Shown: positions 41,860 to 50,666 of the stretch, piece by piece | Position numbering within the stretch: position 1 is the stretch's first letter | Layout of the letters: each line of letters begins with the position of its first letter | Assembly (NCBI GenBank): GCA_045430275.1 | Contig: JAILXU010000010.1 | Coordinates: 109,960-173,959, forward strand | Direction: 5' to 3' | DNA: 64,000 bases | From: Oceanobacter sp045430275 | GTDB taxonomy: Bacteria; Pseudomonadota; Gammaproteobacteria; Pseudomonadales; Oceanobacteraceae | Position numbers and translations under genes: made by a program | Notes under the pieces: generated by a model | What the model saw: the letters and a program-made list of their open reading frames with translations, nothing else | Told to the model about the DNA's origin: nothing | The model's database searches: none

Positions 41860-43230
41860 ATGCATCACACTTCCGGTATTGGTATACCACTGCTGTGTAC
41901 CCTGCTCTGGTGCCTGCCCCAAACGGTCATCGCAACGGAATCTTCACAATTTTCTTCCCCGCCCTCCCCGATATCTGAAACCGAAACCACAATTCTGAAC
42001 AACCTGAGAGCCTTGTTGCAACAGCGTTACTACCGCAAGGCGTATGAGCTTGCACATCAACACCTGGAACCACTGGAAGGCCGCGAAACATTCGACTGGC
42101 TATTAGGACTGGCAGCACTGGAAAGCGGCCAAACTGACGAAGCCTTATTTATTTTTGAACGTCTGAACACATTGCAACCGCACAACCAGCGTTACCGCTA
42201 TGAACTGGCTCGCTGTCATTTCCAACTGGGTAACTTCCCCCAGTCCAAACAATTGTTTACCGATTTGAGTCAGCAAACCCTGCCCGATGACGTCCGTCAG
42301 GCCGTCAAACGCTATCTGCGGCAGATTCGACGCCAGTCCCGATGGCAGCGCCCTTTTTGGGAAATTCATATGGCCAGCGCCGCCGGATATGACACCAATA
42401 CCAACACCGCCACTGATGAACGTGAAATCGATGTCCTCAATGGTCAATTTACCGCCATTCTGAGCGAAGAACAGCAGTCTTTGGCATCCGGCTATTTCCG
42501 TTATTCAGGCGCTGGGCGACTGTTGCAGCCCTATTCCAAAAATCATCAATTGGAACTGAACCTCAGCGGAGCGCGTAAAGACAATACCGGCACCGACCGA
42601 TACGATATTGATACCGTCTCCAGTGATCTGGAATATCGCTACCGACACGGTCGAAGCCAGATTTTCATCGGAGGATTCTACCGTTTCTACTGGCTTGGCC
42701 GAGAAGGGCTGCAGTCCACCTGGCAAGGGCGTTCTGGCGTGAATTATTCGCCTTCCAGCTACTGGCAACACCGACTGGCCTTGTCCATCAATGGGCGTGA
42801 CAACCGCCTGAATGACGAGCAGGACAACTGGTATCCACAGGTGGAACTGGAATCCCGCACCGTTGCATCACGGCTGCTGGTCTCTGCCAAATTGCTGGCC
42901 GCTCATGATCTCGATAAAGAAGCACTGGCACGCAACACCTATGGCGGTGATCTGATGCTGGGGTATCAGCCGTCACAACAGCATCGTACCCAGCTCCTCT
43001 TGCGCTATCGCCTGCTGGATTACAACGAGAAGCAACCGGACAGCAGCCTGTTTTCCCCCGGAGAAGCACGAACCGAACATATGTCCCAGGTATCGATCCA
43101 GCATCAGTATCAAATCTGGTCGTATATCAGCCTGCACGGGCAGTTCAGCTACATCCGCAATCACAGCACCATCCCGATTTATCAGTATGATCGCAGCCTG
43201 GTCGAAGCCGGGCTTGGCGTCCGGTTCTGA
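41860..43230 (+). CDS. TPR plus outer-membrane barrel protein, Slam/DUF560-like
   Basis: The 456-residue product has a signal peptide (about residues 1-25), a helical TPR-like region (about 40-150; TFDWLLGLAALESGQTDEAL and YRYELARCHFQLGN are typical TPR helices) and a C-terminal beta-barrel (about 165-456) ending in GLGVRF. The motif AGYDTNTN at the barrel start and the SxIPIYxYDR...GLGVRF ending are like DUF560 surface lipoprotein assembly modulators (Slam, type XI secretion). ATG at 41860 is chosen because AGGAGG lies four bases upstream; ATG at 41842 is possible. Ten bases separate it from the FecR gene, so they are co-transcribed. Role in exporting the FecR protein is an inference. Confidence 0.72.
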   Translation: MHHTSGIGIPLLCTLLWCLPQTVIATESSQFSSPPSPISETETTILNNLRALLQQRYYRKAYELAHQHLEPLEGRETFDWLLGLAALESGQTDEALFIFERLNTLQPHNQRYRYELARCHFQLGNFPQSKQLFTDLSQQTLPDDVRQAVKRYLRQIRRQSRWQRPFWEIHMASAAGYDTNTNTATDEREIDVLNGQFTAILSEEQQSLASGYFRYSGAGRLLQPYSKNHQLELNLSGARKDNTGTDRYDIDTVSSDLEYRYRHGRSQIFIGGFYRFYWLGREGLQSTWQGRSGVNYSPSSYWQHRLALSINGRDNRLNDEQDNWYPQVELESRTVASRLLVSAKLLAAHDLDKEALARNTYGGDLMLGYQPSQQHRTQLLLRYRLLDYNEKQPDSSLFSPGEARTEHMSQVSIQHQYQIWSYISLHGQFSYIRNHSTIPIYQYDRSLVEAGLGVRF

Positions 43231-43240
43231 GGGCATAACC

Positions 43241-44827
43241 ATGACCACACACATCACTCACCACCACACTTTGCTGGCTCTGCTGTTCAGCGGACTGGCC
43301 AGCGCTGTTACAAGCGCAACGCCCAACGACCAGCGTGCAGGTCAGGTCATCATGTCACTCGGTGACGTCAATGCCCTGAGAACTCAGGGAGAGCAACCGT
43401 TGCAACAAATCGCACTGAAGCGGCGATCCCCGGTTTTTCAGCAAGACACACTCACCACCGGAGCCAATGGCAAGGCCCAGATTCGCTTTCAGGACGGCGG
43501 ACTGGTTGCACTCAAGCCTTCCAGCCGTTTGCAAGTCGCCCGTTATCAACCCTCAGAACAAGGCCCGGATGTGGTCATGGAATTAATTGAAGGAGGGTTC
43601 CGAACCCTGACGGGGTCACTGGGCAAGCAAGGGCCAGATGCCTATCAGGTCAAAACCCCGGTCGGCACCATCGGCATTCGCGGCACGCTGTACAGTGCTC
43701 TATTACATGAAGAAGAGCTGTTCCTTGGCACCTGGCAAGGCCAGATTCTGGTTGAAACCCAACACGGCTTATACCCACTGGGGGCCGGAGCCGATTTCAA
43801 CTTTGCCAGCATCACACACACCGGCTTTACCGGATTGCTGGAACCGCCCATACGCCTGCAACCCGCAGGCGTGATTCCCCATTCAGAAACCTCACCCGAC
43901 GACGAAACAACCACCAGCGAACAGGAATCCGATGGCAGCGAGGAAAAAGTCGTCCTTACACCACTCGAACGAGAAGAAGGCGCTGACCACCTGTCGACGT
44001 TCCAATCCAATGGCCAACTGGATAATACCGGGCCAGACTTTCCAGACAACGACCTGTTTTCACCGGACAGCCGCTTCACACCACAGGAATACAACACCTT
44101 CATCACTTCCGCCAAACTGGGAGCCATTGTCATTGATGGACAGCTCCGTACCGGAAGTGCTGCGGTACAGGAGGGCGAAGAGCCTCTGTTTATTACCCTG
44201 ACCGAAGAACGCAGCCTGGAAGTAATTCGCTTTCAGGGAGAAGCCGACACTCAGGAGCGACCTTCCGAGTCACTGGATGTCGAGTGGGGAATCTGGAGCG
44301 GCACCAATCTAACACCCGTTCAAATTTATCCCGAGCGCAATTCCGATCAACATCTGAATATTACCGAGCAAGCCCTCTGGCTCACCGGCACCCCCACTCG
44401 CAGCGCAGAGCTGGAAAACCTGAGTGGCACTGTGCATTTCTCGGGCACTCAGGCGATTGGTTTCAATCAGGCCGGAACACCTCTGTCTGGAGCAGAAGGG
44501 CAATTTACGCTGAATCTGTCGTCGGGTGCAGTCAGTAATGGTGTGCTGGAAGCCAGCTTCGGGGATCAAACATCGGACATCTGGGCGCTGGGGTTCGATG
44601 GCTCTATTCAATCGGGTGAGCACAACACCGCCATTGTGGATATCGACATCCTCAACGGACAACACAACGACACCGGTCTGGATCTTGAACAAAGCCGGTT
44701 TGACGGCATTCTGGTCGGTGAAGACGCTTCCGGATTTGTCGGTGGGTTTCACCTGATTGATCAGCAACAAAACACGGCCACAGGAGCCGTCTTACTGGAG
44801 CAGATACCTTTTTCTAACGATCCATAG
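43241..44827 (+). CDS. FecR-domain exported protein with C-terminal beta-rich domain
   Basis: The 528-residue product has a signal peptide without lipobox (cleavage near ASAVTSA, about residue 25), then a FecR domain (about 35-175: VIMSLGDVNALR, LTTGANGKAQIRFQDGGLVALKPSS, VKTPVGTIGIRGT), an acidic low-complexity linker (DDETTTSEQESDGSEE) and a C-terminal Gly/Asn/Asp-rich beta region (about 390-528) with repeated GxF/GxI strands such as ALGFDGSIQSG and GFVGGFHL. That end resembles, in pattern only, the eight-stranded barrels of TbpB-like or hemophilin-like Slam cargo. It is not the usual FecI-linked anti-sigma FecR: it lacks the short cytosolic domain and no sigma factor is adjacent. Confidence 0.75.
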   Translation: MTTHITHHHTLLALLFSGLASAVTSATPNDQRAGQVIMSLGDVNALRTQGEQPLQQIALKRRSPVFQQDTLTTGANGKAQIRFQDGGLVALKPSSRLQVARYQPSEQGPDVVMELIEGGFRTLTGSLGKQGPDAYQVKTPVGTIGIRGTLYSALLHEEELFLGTWQGQILVETQHGLYPLGAGADFNFASITHTGFTGLLEPPIRLQPAGVIPHSETSPDDETTTSEQESDGSEEKVVLTPLEREEGADHLSTFQSNGQLDNTGPDFPDNDLFSPDSRFTPQEYNTFITSAKLGAIVIDGQLRTGSAAVQEGEEPLFITLTEERSLEVIRFQGEADTQERPSESLDVEWGIWSGTNLTPVQIYPERNSDQHLNITEQALWLTGTPTRSAELENLSGTVHFSGTQAIGFNQAGTPLSGAEGQFTLNLSSGAVSNGVLEASFGDQTSDIWALGFDGSIQSGEHNTAIVDIDILNGQHNDTGLDLEQSRFDGILVGEDASGFVGGFHLIDQQQNTATGAVLLEQIPFSNDP

Positions 44828-44845
44828 AAAAACCGGAATCCTGAA

Positions 44846-47074
44846 TTACTTGCTGGTGTGCCGAAAACTGCCGTCCCATTGTTCCGGTGGATGTTGCAAC
44901 CAATGCTGCACTCGCGCCTGATAAACCTGATAAACACGCACCTGCGGGTAACGTTGCTGCAAATCTGAAAATGCCTTGTCCGCCCCTTGCCAGCGTTGAG
45001 CAAAGTACTGTTCCAGCGCTTGCTGATAGACTTGCAGCTCCTCCGCTTTGGCAGCATCCAGAGAACCCAGCCTGCCCAGTGGCGCATACACATCCACAGG
45101 TTTTTCCTTGCCTTTAACCTGAATACGATCAATGTATTGGTATTCAAACTCATCAGCCAGCTCACGGGTGCGCTCACCCACCAGCACAGGCACACCGTAG
45201 AAGCGGGTCAGCCCCTCCAGGCGCGAGCCCAGATTCACCGCATCCCCCAACACCGTGTAAGCCCGCCGATAGGCAGAACCCATATCACCTACGTTCATTT
45301 CCCCGGAGTTCAGCCCAATGCCAGCATCGATCACCGGCCAGCCACGCTGCTGAAATTCCGGGGCCAGGGAACGAGTAACTTCCGTTAGCGCCAGCGCAGC
45401 GGCAACGGCTTTGTTAGCATGCTCAACATCCGTGACGGGTGCTCCCCAAAATGCCATCACCAGATCACCAACGTATTTGTCGATGGTGCCATCGTGATCA
45501 AAAATCGTGCGAGTTACCGGAGTAAAATAGTGATTCAGAAGCTGTGTTAACTCCACCGCACTCAAATTTTCGGAAATGCTGGTAAACGAACAAATATCAC
45601 TGAACAGCACGGTCAATTCACGGTTTTCGCCGTGCAGGTGGTAAGCATCGGGTTCTTCCATCATCTGTTCGATGTGCGCCGGGGGAACGTACTGATCAAA
45701 GATGCCTTTTAAACGTCGTCGGGTATGGTTTTCCGTCACAAAGCTGTACGCCAGATTCAACACCACCAGCACCATCGTCAGCATCAACATGCCTGACAGC
45801 GGCAAGTCCAGATACTGGGTGTGCCATAGCCACCAGTTCCCCAGCAGCACCAAAGTGACCACACTCAGGCTGGCCACGACCACTCTCAAGGGCGATGCCC
45901 CCGGCAGCAGCCAGGACAACACCAGCCCCACGCCCATCATCAGCACAAAGGTTGCCCCCGAGGCCCACTCAGGCCGATATGGAAAACGTCCTTCCAACAA
46001 GGCATGAATGATATTGGCGTGTACTTCAACACCGGGATAACGCCCCCCGACCGGCGTACTGCGCAGGTCGCTCAACCCTTGAGCGGAGGTGCCAATCAAC
46101 ACCAACGCACCTTCCAGCCGATCGTCTTCAACCTTGCCTGCCAACACATCTGCCGCCGAGACGTATGGAAAACTGCCCTGCCCTCCGAGAAACGGCACCA
46201 GTACCTGCCCTTGGGCATCGGTTCGAGCCATATGACCTTTCAGCCCCAGCTCTCGGGGCACCCACCAGTCTCCCACTGCGACTTCATCCCGCTGCAGGCC
46301 ACTGTCCAGCAAGTAGGCCATCACCATGGATAACGACAGGGACGGATACAGTGCATCCTGATAGCGAATCACCAGAGGGGAGCGCCGAATAATACCGTCC
46401 GCGTCTCCAAAAGTAGAAACAAACCCACCCATCGTCGCGGCTGACATTAACGCAGGGATGGCCGACGTGTAACCGGGCATATGGATATAGCCACTCTGGC
46501 GTTCTGGTGCCAGCGAAGCGACGGGAGACAGAAGCTGGCCGCTCTTCAGATCCGAATTTGACTGAAAAAACATCCCCAGCACTGTATCGGTTTGCTGCAG
46601 TGCCTGAGCCAGTTGTTGATCACCGTCGATGATATGACCGTGTGCAATCGCGACTTCGAGCAACGGCTGGAGCGCCGCATTGTTATTGGCTTGATCGTGC
46701 AACCATTGCCGAATGCCCAGCTCTGGTTCGGCAAAGACCACATCAAACCCCACCACCGCCGCGCCTTGATCAGTCAATTGGCTCACCATACGAGCCACGA
46801 CCGAACGCCTCCAGGGCCACTGTCCAACGGCGCTCAGAGAAGCCTCATCCACATCGACAATTACAATGGGGTGTTCCGTTATCTCGGGCAGGGCCGTTGA
46901 TACTGCCTGCAACGGCACCGTGGTAAAACGCCAGTCGTAATACAACAGTTCAAGACGCTCAAACCAGGGGTTATGAAGACTTTTAAAGGAGGCCAGAAAG
47001 GCCAGCAGACAGGTCAACAATACGCCGGTCATTCTGGCGAACTGCTGACCAGACCAGGACGATGTCTTGCTCAT
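44846..47074 (-). CDS. CHASE2 sensor adenylate cyclase
   Basis: A 742-residue class III cyclase. After an N-terminal membrane helix (about residues 14-32) comes a periplasmic CHASE2 domain (about 35-345; VDVDEASLSAVGQWPWRR is diagnostic), three closely spaced helices (about 350-425) and a cytosolic catalytic domain (about 480-660). Metal-binding Asp residues are in LFSDICSFTS and DKYVGDLVMAFWG; the Lys of DKYVGD and the Asp of VLGDAVNLGSRL indicate ATP rather than GTP, and the Asn/Arg of VNLGSR are intact. It should make cAMP. It is convergent with the FecR gene, 18 bases apart. GGAGG precedes the ATG. Confidence 0.92.
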   Translation of the reverse strand: MSKTSSWSGQQFARMTGVLLTCLLAFLASFKSLHNPWFERLELLYYDWRFTTVPLQAVSTALPEITEHPIVIVDVDEASLSAVGQWPWRRSVVARMVSQLTDQGAAVVGFDVVFAEPELGIRQWLHDQANNNAALQPLLEVAIAHGHIIDGDQQLAQALQQTDTVLGMFFQSNSDLKSGQLLSPVASLAPERQSGYIHMPGYTSAIPALMSAATMGGFVSTFGDADGIIRRSPLVIRYQDALYPSLSLSMVMAYLLDSGLQRDEVAVGDWWVPRELGLKGHMARTDAQGQVLVPFLGGQGSFPYVSAADVLAGKVEDDRLEGALVLIGTSAQGLSDLRSTPVGGRYPGVEVHANIIHALLEGRFPYRPEWASGATFVLMMGVGLVLSWLLPGASPLRVVVASLSVVTLVLLGNWWLWHTQYLDLPLSGMLMLTMVLVVLNLAYSFVTENHTRRRLKGIFDQYVPPAHIEQMMEEPDAYHLHGENRELTVLFSDICSFTSISENLSAVELTQLLNHYFTPVTRTIFDHDGTIDKYVGDLVMAFWGAPVTDVEHANKAVAAALALTEVTRSLAPEFQQRGWPVIDAGIGLNSGEMNVGDMGSAYRRAYTVLGDAVNLGSRLEGLTRFYGVPVLVGERTRELADEFEYQYIDRIQVKGKEKPVDVYAPLGRLGSLDAAKAEELQVYQQALEQYFAQRWQGADKAFSDLQQRYPQVRVYQVYQARVQHWLQHPPEQWDGSFRHTSK

Positions 47075-47144
47075 GGGGCCTCCATCGAATAACGCCGCCT
47101 TGCGTTATTATAGCTGCACCAATTCAAGACATTGCCTGAATGAA

Positions 47145-47447
47145 TCAGCCCGAAACGATGCGGCCCCGATAAACACGTGTGCTCGTACTGATACGAGAGC
47201 GGTCATCGATCAACTGGCTGGCCCCACGGTACGTCCGATTCGGCGTCGCTTGTGCCGCCGGTTCCTGAGTTGGCAAGAACGATTCAATCAGAGAAAGTAA
47301 CTCCTCACTGACCCCGCTCATCACCAGTTTTCTGAGGTCATCTTCCAACGTAGGAGAATCGTAATGAATGGTACAACCCTGCTCTTCTTTCGCCGTGCGG
47401 CGAATCTTCTGTAGCAGGGCGATGCTGTGACGATTGAATTCAACCAT
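47145..47447 (-). CDS. Unknown 100-residue protein upstream of the cyclase
   Basis: No family recognised. The product is soluble and charged, helical in the first 60 residues (FNRHSIALLQKIRRTAKEEQ; LEDDLRKLVMSGVSEELLSL), with a disordered C-terminal part containing two similar motifs, RTYRGASQL and RVYRGRIVSG. GGAGA lies eight bases before the ATG at 47447; a longer frame is not supported. It is 70 bases upstream of the CHASE2 cyclase on the same strand and could be its partner. Confidence 0.6.
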   Translation of the reverse strand: MVEFNRHSIALLQKIRRTAKEEQGCTIHYDSPTLEDDLRKLVMSGVSEELLSLIESFLPTQEPAAQATPNRTYRGASQLIDDRSRISTSTRVYRGRIVSG

Positions 47448-47489
47448 GAGGTCTTCTCCGTATGCTTGATATATACAGAGAAGCAATGC

Positions 47490-48650
47490 CTATACCAAAG
47501 TGCGCAAAGCAGCTTGTGAATCGCTGTGATGACGTTCCAGTTCGGCTTCAATAAACTGCATCAGCAAGATACCCACACAGCTCCAGCTTAACGTTTCTGC
47601 CTTCTGGCGAGCCTGTTGCCCCAGCTTTGCCACTTCTCCCTCCAGCACAACGCTCACTGCATCCGTAAAAGCCTGATGATTATCCACTTCAGCCAGCAGG
47701 CCGTGTTCACCCGACGTTACGTATTGGTGCGCGGCAGCCATATCAAACGCGATTACGGGCAAGCCGCTGGCCATGGCCTCCAGAGTAACCAGACCAAAGG
47801 TTTCCGTCAGGCTGGGAAAGACAAACACATCGGCAGAGGCAAAATAATGCGCCAGTGTTTCGCCGGTCTGCACACCCGCAAAAATAATATCGGGATGCGC
47901 TTTCTCCAGAGCCGGTCGCAGCGGCCCGTCTCCGACCATCACCAGACGAACATCCGGGTGCGCCTGTCGAGCCTGTTGATAAGCATCAATCGCCAGAGGA
48001 ATGTTTTTTTCCGCCGCTATACGGCCAACATACAGCAACACCCGCTGCCCATCCGACACTCCCCATTGCTGCCGGAGCGAAGCACAGCGTTTGCGAGGCT
48101 GGAACAGGCTGCAGTCCACTCCATGAGGTAGCACACTTACCCGCTCAAAGGCTTCAGAACGCAGCAGTTCGGCGATCTCCATGGCAGGCACCAGAGTTCC
48201 CCCGGTGCGATTATGAAACCGGCGCAACCAGTTCAACGTCAGGGTTTTGATCCAGCCAAGACCGTAATAACTGCTATAACGATGAAAATTCGTATGAAAG
48301 GCACTCAACACCGGCAATTGTTTCTGTTCAGCCAGTTTAAGCGCAGAGTTGCCCAGAGGGCCTTCTGTCACGATATACACCAGCTCGGGTTGAAATGACT
48401 CCCAGGCGGTACGAAGGGTGTTGCGAGAGGGGACGCCAATCTGTAAATCCGGATACATCGGAATGGTCAGCCCCCGACACCAGACTTCTTCAACGACTGG
48501 CGTCCAGCCGGAACGAGGACGTGTTCGAATCAACTGCACGACCATCCCCTGCTCAACCAGAGCATCCATCAGGTATCGCAGTGAAATAGCAACACCGTTG
48601 ACGTCTGGTACATAGGTTTCAGTAACAATACTGATGCGTCTGGAAATCAT
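47490..48650 (-). CDS. GT4 glycosyltransferase, MgtA-like
   Basis: A retaining GT-B glycosyltransferase of family 4, probably using a nucleotide sugar to modify a lipid or polysaccharide. The 386-residue product has the N-terminal acceptor-side motif IVTETYVPDVNGVAISL, a GFHTNFHRYSSYYGLGW-type segment in the variant SAFHTNFHRYSSYYG, and the donor-side VGRIAAEKN, VGDGPLRPAL and the E-x7-E motif in SLTETFGLVTLEAMASG. It is a paralogue of the GT4 at 52768. ATG at 48650 gives MISRRISIV; the ribosome site is weak. Similarity is to GDP-mannose-dependent mannosyltransferases, but the sugar cannot be read. Confidence 0.88.
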   Translation of the reverse strand: MISRRISIVTETYVPDVNGVAISLRYLMDALVEQGMVVQLIRTRPRSGWTPVVEEVWCRGLTIPMYPDLQIGVPSRNTLRTAWESFQPELVYIVTEGPLGNSALKLAEQKQLPVLSAFHTNFHRYSSYYGLGWIKTLTLNWLRRFHNRTGGTLVPAMEIAELLRSEAFERVSVLPHGVDCSLFQPRKRCASLRQQWGVSDGQRVLLYVGRIAAEKNIPLAIDAYQQARQAHPDVRLVMVGDGPLRPALEKAHPDIIFAGVQTGETLAHYFASADVFVFPSLTETFGLVTLEAMASGLPVIAFDMAAAHQYVTSGEHGLLAEVDNHQAFTDAVSVVLEGEVAKLGQQARQKAETLSWSCVGILLMQFIEAELERHHSDSQAALRTLV

Positions 48651-48790
48651 GCTGTCGAATGGCTCTGAACCAAATTTCACCAGTGTGCCACTCTCCGAGT
48701 GACACTTTTGTGAAGCAGCAATGACGTCCACATGAAAGCTGAAACCAGCAGGTTCAAGCGGTATTCAAGAAAGCCAGAAAAGTGGAAAGA

Positions 48791-49513
48791 TCAGTGGCAG
48801 GTGTCGTCTTCCATCACTGCAGAATCGGACTCCGAGCCGAGTTTGGCCAAACGATATCGCAGTTGTCTGGGAGTCAGCCCCAGCACTCTGGCAGCCATGG
48901 TTTTATTACCATTACACTTGCGGATAGCCGCATGAATATCACCCAGTTCATCCTCTTTCACACGCTGATAAGGGCGGGCGTACAAGGTTTTGAAATTCGG
49001 CACAACCTGAGTGGCCAGCATCTGTGCGATCTGTGCCCCCATGCAATGCACCCAGTGAATATCCAGCCGTTTGATATCCACATTGCGCAGATCCATCACC
49101 AATACAGCCAGTACTGACTGACGCATGACCAGCGGCATCAACAAGCAGCGGTCCTGAGTACTTAACTGCGAATGACCGCGCTCAAAGCGCTCGGAACGAT
49201 CCGTCGCTTCCTTGATCACCAACCACTCCAGAGATTCAAACTGGCGGCACAAGGCATGCTGTACCGCATAACTGTATACACCTCCCTCAATGCCGACTGA
49301 TGAGTAGCGGGCTTTAAAACGACTGGGGGAATCCGGCAAAGCAATCGATACATTTTCAAGGCCCGTATGCTCCGACACCAGCATCAGCAAACGCTGTACG
49401 CTGTCATCATCCTGATAACGTCCTTCAACAATTTCGGTAAGATCGGACAACCAGCCTGGGGTGGCCAGGTGATTGGCGGTTCGGTAATCCTGAATATCGG
49501 TGACCTTGTACAT
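48791..49513 (-). CDS. Orphan GAF-like/Fis-HTH transcriptional regulator
   Basis: The 240-residue protein has an N-terminal domain with a GAF-like pattern (SVQRLLMLVSEHTGLENVSIAL; LLMPLVMRQSVLAVLVMDLR; about residues 35-165) and a C-terminal Fis/NtrC-type helix-turn-helix (DIHAAIRKCNGNKTMAARVLGLTPRQLRYRLAKLG, about 195-228). It resembles an NtrC-family activator with the whole AAA+ sigma-54 activation module removed, so it cannot activate sigma-54 by the usual route. GGAGA precedes the ATG. An inverted repeat overlaps its start codon region (49511-49542), possibly an autoregulatory site. Confidence 0.8.
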   Translation of the reverse strand: MYKVTDIQDYRTANHLATPGWLSDLTEIVEGRYQDDDSVQRLLMLVSEHTGLENVSIALPDSPSRFKARYSSVGIEGGVYSYAVQHALCRQFESLEWLVIKEATDRSERFERGHSQLSTQDRCLLMPLVMRQSVLAVLVMDLRNVDIKRLDIHWVHCMGAQIAQMLATQVVPNFKTLYARPYQRVKEDELGDIHAAIRKCNGNKTMAARVLGLTPRQLRYRLAKLGSESDSAVMEDDTCH

Positions 49514-49542
49514 GACACATTCTCCAGCGGTGGTTTGTCATG
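49511..49542. promoter_or_regulatory. Inverted repeat at the start of the Fis-HTH regulator gene
   Basis: CATGACA (49511-49517) and TGTCATG (49536-49542) are exact reverse complements separated by 18 bases and include the start codon. The TGTCA core also occurs in repeats upstream of both GT4 genes. A role as an operator for the encoded regulator is a guess. Confidence 0.35.
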
Positions 49543-49740
49543 TATCCAGCAAAGAGCGAGCCAAATCTATCCGATCAGGCAATACAGCCCCGGAAGGGTG
49601 CTGCAGAACGTAAGAAGCCGATCATATCCACTTGAGTGATACAACCGGCGCGGCCAGAAGGCCAGGAATGCGCACCATTTGAGAGCAACAAAGCGGACAC
49701 TTGCTTCAGAATGGGCAGCAACCCGGACGATTCCCTGTTT

Positions 49741-50175
49741 TCAGGCAACACCCGGATCGTCTTCTCCGAGGTACTCCTTGCGCAGCCACAAGGCAAAATA
49801 ACGACACGCATCCTGGCTGGTCAGGATGCCCGCCAGACGATCCTGACGCAGCACCACGACCGCACTGCGGCTGTCTTGTGCCATGCCTTGCAACACCACA
49901 TCCAGACGGGTGTGCAAATCCACCTGGGCAAAACGTCTCTGGCATAAATCACCAGCGGTCAAACCCTGAGATTCATCCAGATCGTGTCCGGGGGTCTGAG
50001 CCAGCTTGATATCTTCTGATCCCAGAACACCAACCACAGCGTGTCCATCCAGCACCGGTAAATGATGACAACCGTGTTCCGACATCAGGGCAGCGGCACT
50101 GACCAGAGAGACATTTTCTGCCACATGAACAGGAAATGCCGTCATCACTTCAGCCAGGGTGGGCATGTGTTTCAT
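49741..50175 (-). CDS. Two-CBS-domain protein
   Basis: The 144-residue product consists of two CBS motifs in tandem (about residues 5-60, MTAFPVHVAENVSLVSAAALMSEHGCHHLPVL; and 75-135, VDLHTRLDVVLQGMAQDSRSAVVVLRQDRLAGILTSQDACRY), each with the usual helix-strand-strand-helix pattern. Free-standing CBS pairs bind adenine nucleotides; its partner is not evident. ATG at 50175 is preceded by GGAGA; the frame extends another 24 codons without support. Confidence 0.85.
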   Translation of the reverse strand: MKHMPTLAEVMTAFPVHVAENVSLVSAAALMSEHGCHHLPVLDGHAVVGVLGSEDIKLAQTPGHDLDESQGLTAGDLCQRRFAQVDLHTRLDVVLQGMAQDSRSAVVVLRQDRLAGILTSQDACRYFALWLRKEYLGEDDPGVA

Positions 50176-50267
50176 TATTATTCTCCACTCGTTGCCATGC
50201 AGATTCAGTAGTGCGAACACCCGACAAAGCCTGACGAGCATTCGCAAATAGATGGGTCAAGTCAGGG

Positions 50268-50519
50268 TCAGACCCCGATACGACCCAAAGTATCTATGAC
50301 CTGACGTACCACGGCAGCCAGCGTTGGGTGTTCGTTATCAAAACGAATCACATGCTCTTGCAACCCTGCAGCAATATCAGACGCTTCTTCCTGCTCCATG
50401 TTCTCAATGTCATTGACGACCTGATGCATCAGACTACGAGTTTCCTCATCCAGATCCGGATGTTCTCCCAGTGCCTGATGGAGTGCTTGTAACTGTTCTT
50501 TGATAGCGTGTTCTGGCAT
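50268..50519 (-). CDS. DUF4404 family small protein
   Basis: An 83-residue helical acidic protein similar to the DUF4404 family (IKEQLQALHQALGEHPDLDEETRSLM; a C-terminal FDNEHPTLAAVVRQVIDTLGRIGV). Function is unknown; members are small, soluble and helical. GGAGG lies nine bases upstream of the ATG at 50519. Its leader shares TACAC-TGGAGTCA-like sequence with the unknown gene at 50667. Confidence 0.78.
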   Translation of the reverse strand: MPEHAIKEQLQALHQALGEHPDLDEETRSLMHQVVNDIENMEQEEASDIAAGLQEHVIRFDNEHPTLAAVVRQVIDTLGRIGV

Positions 50520-50666
50520 ATGAAATCCTCCGTTATGACTCCAGTGTATCCAAGCATGAGCAAAAATCACAATGAGTCAGAGGCCAACAGCCCAGCGTAA
50601 TGATAAATTCGTGAGGGGGATCAAACAGATAGGGATTCCAACCACCGAAATACTACAGCAGCAATA

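Noticed and set aside
43241..44827. FecR protein as an anti-sigma factor of a FecI-FecR-FecA iron system
   Set aside because: There is no adjacent ECF sigma factor or TonB receptor; the protein has a cleavable-type signal peptide and no N-terminal cytosolic anti-sigma domain.
50240..50285. GGGTCAGACCCC-like sequence as a REP element
   Set aside because: The palindrome is short and partly inside the DUF4404 stop region, with no second copy or flanking structure seen in the window.
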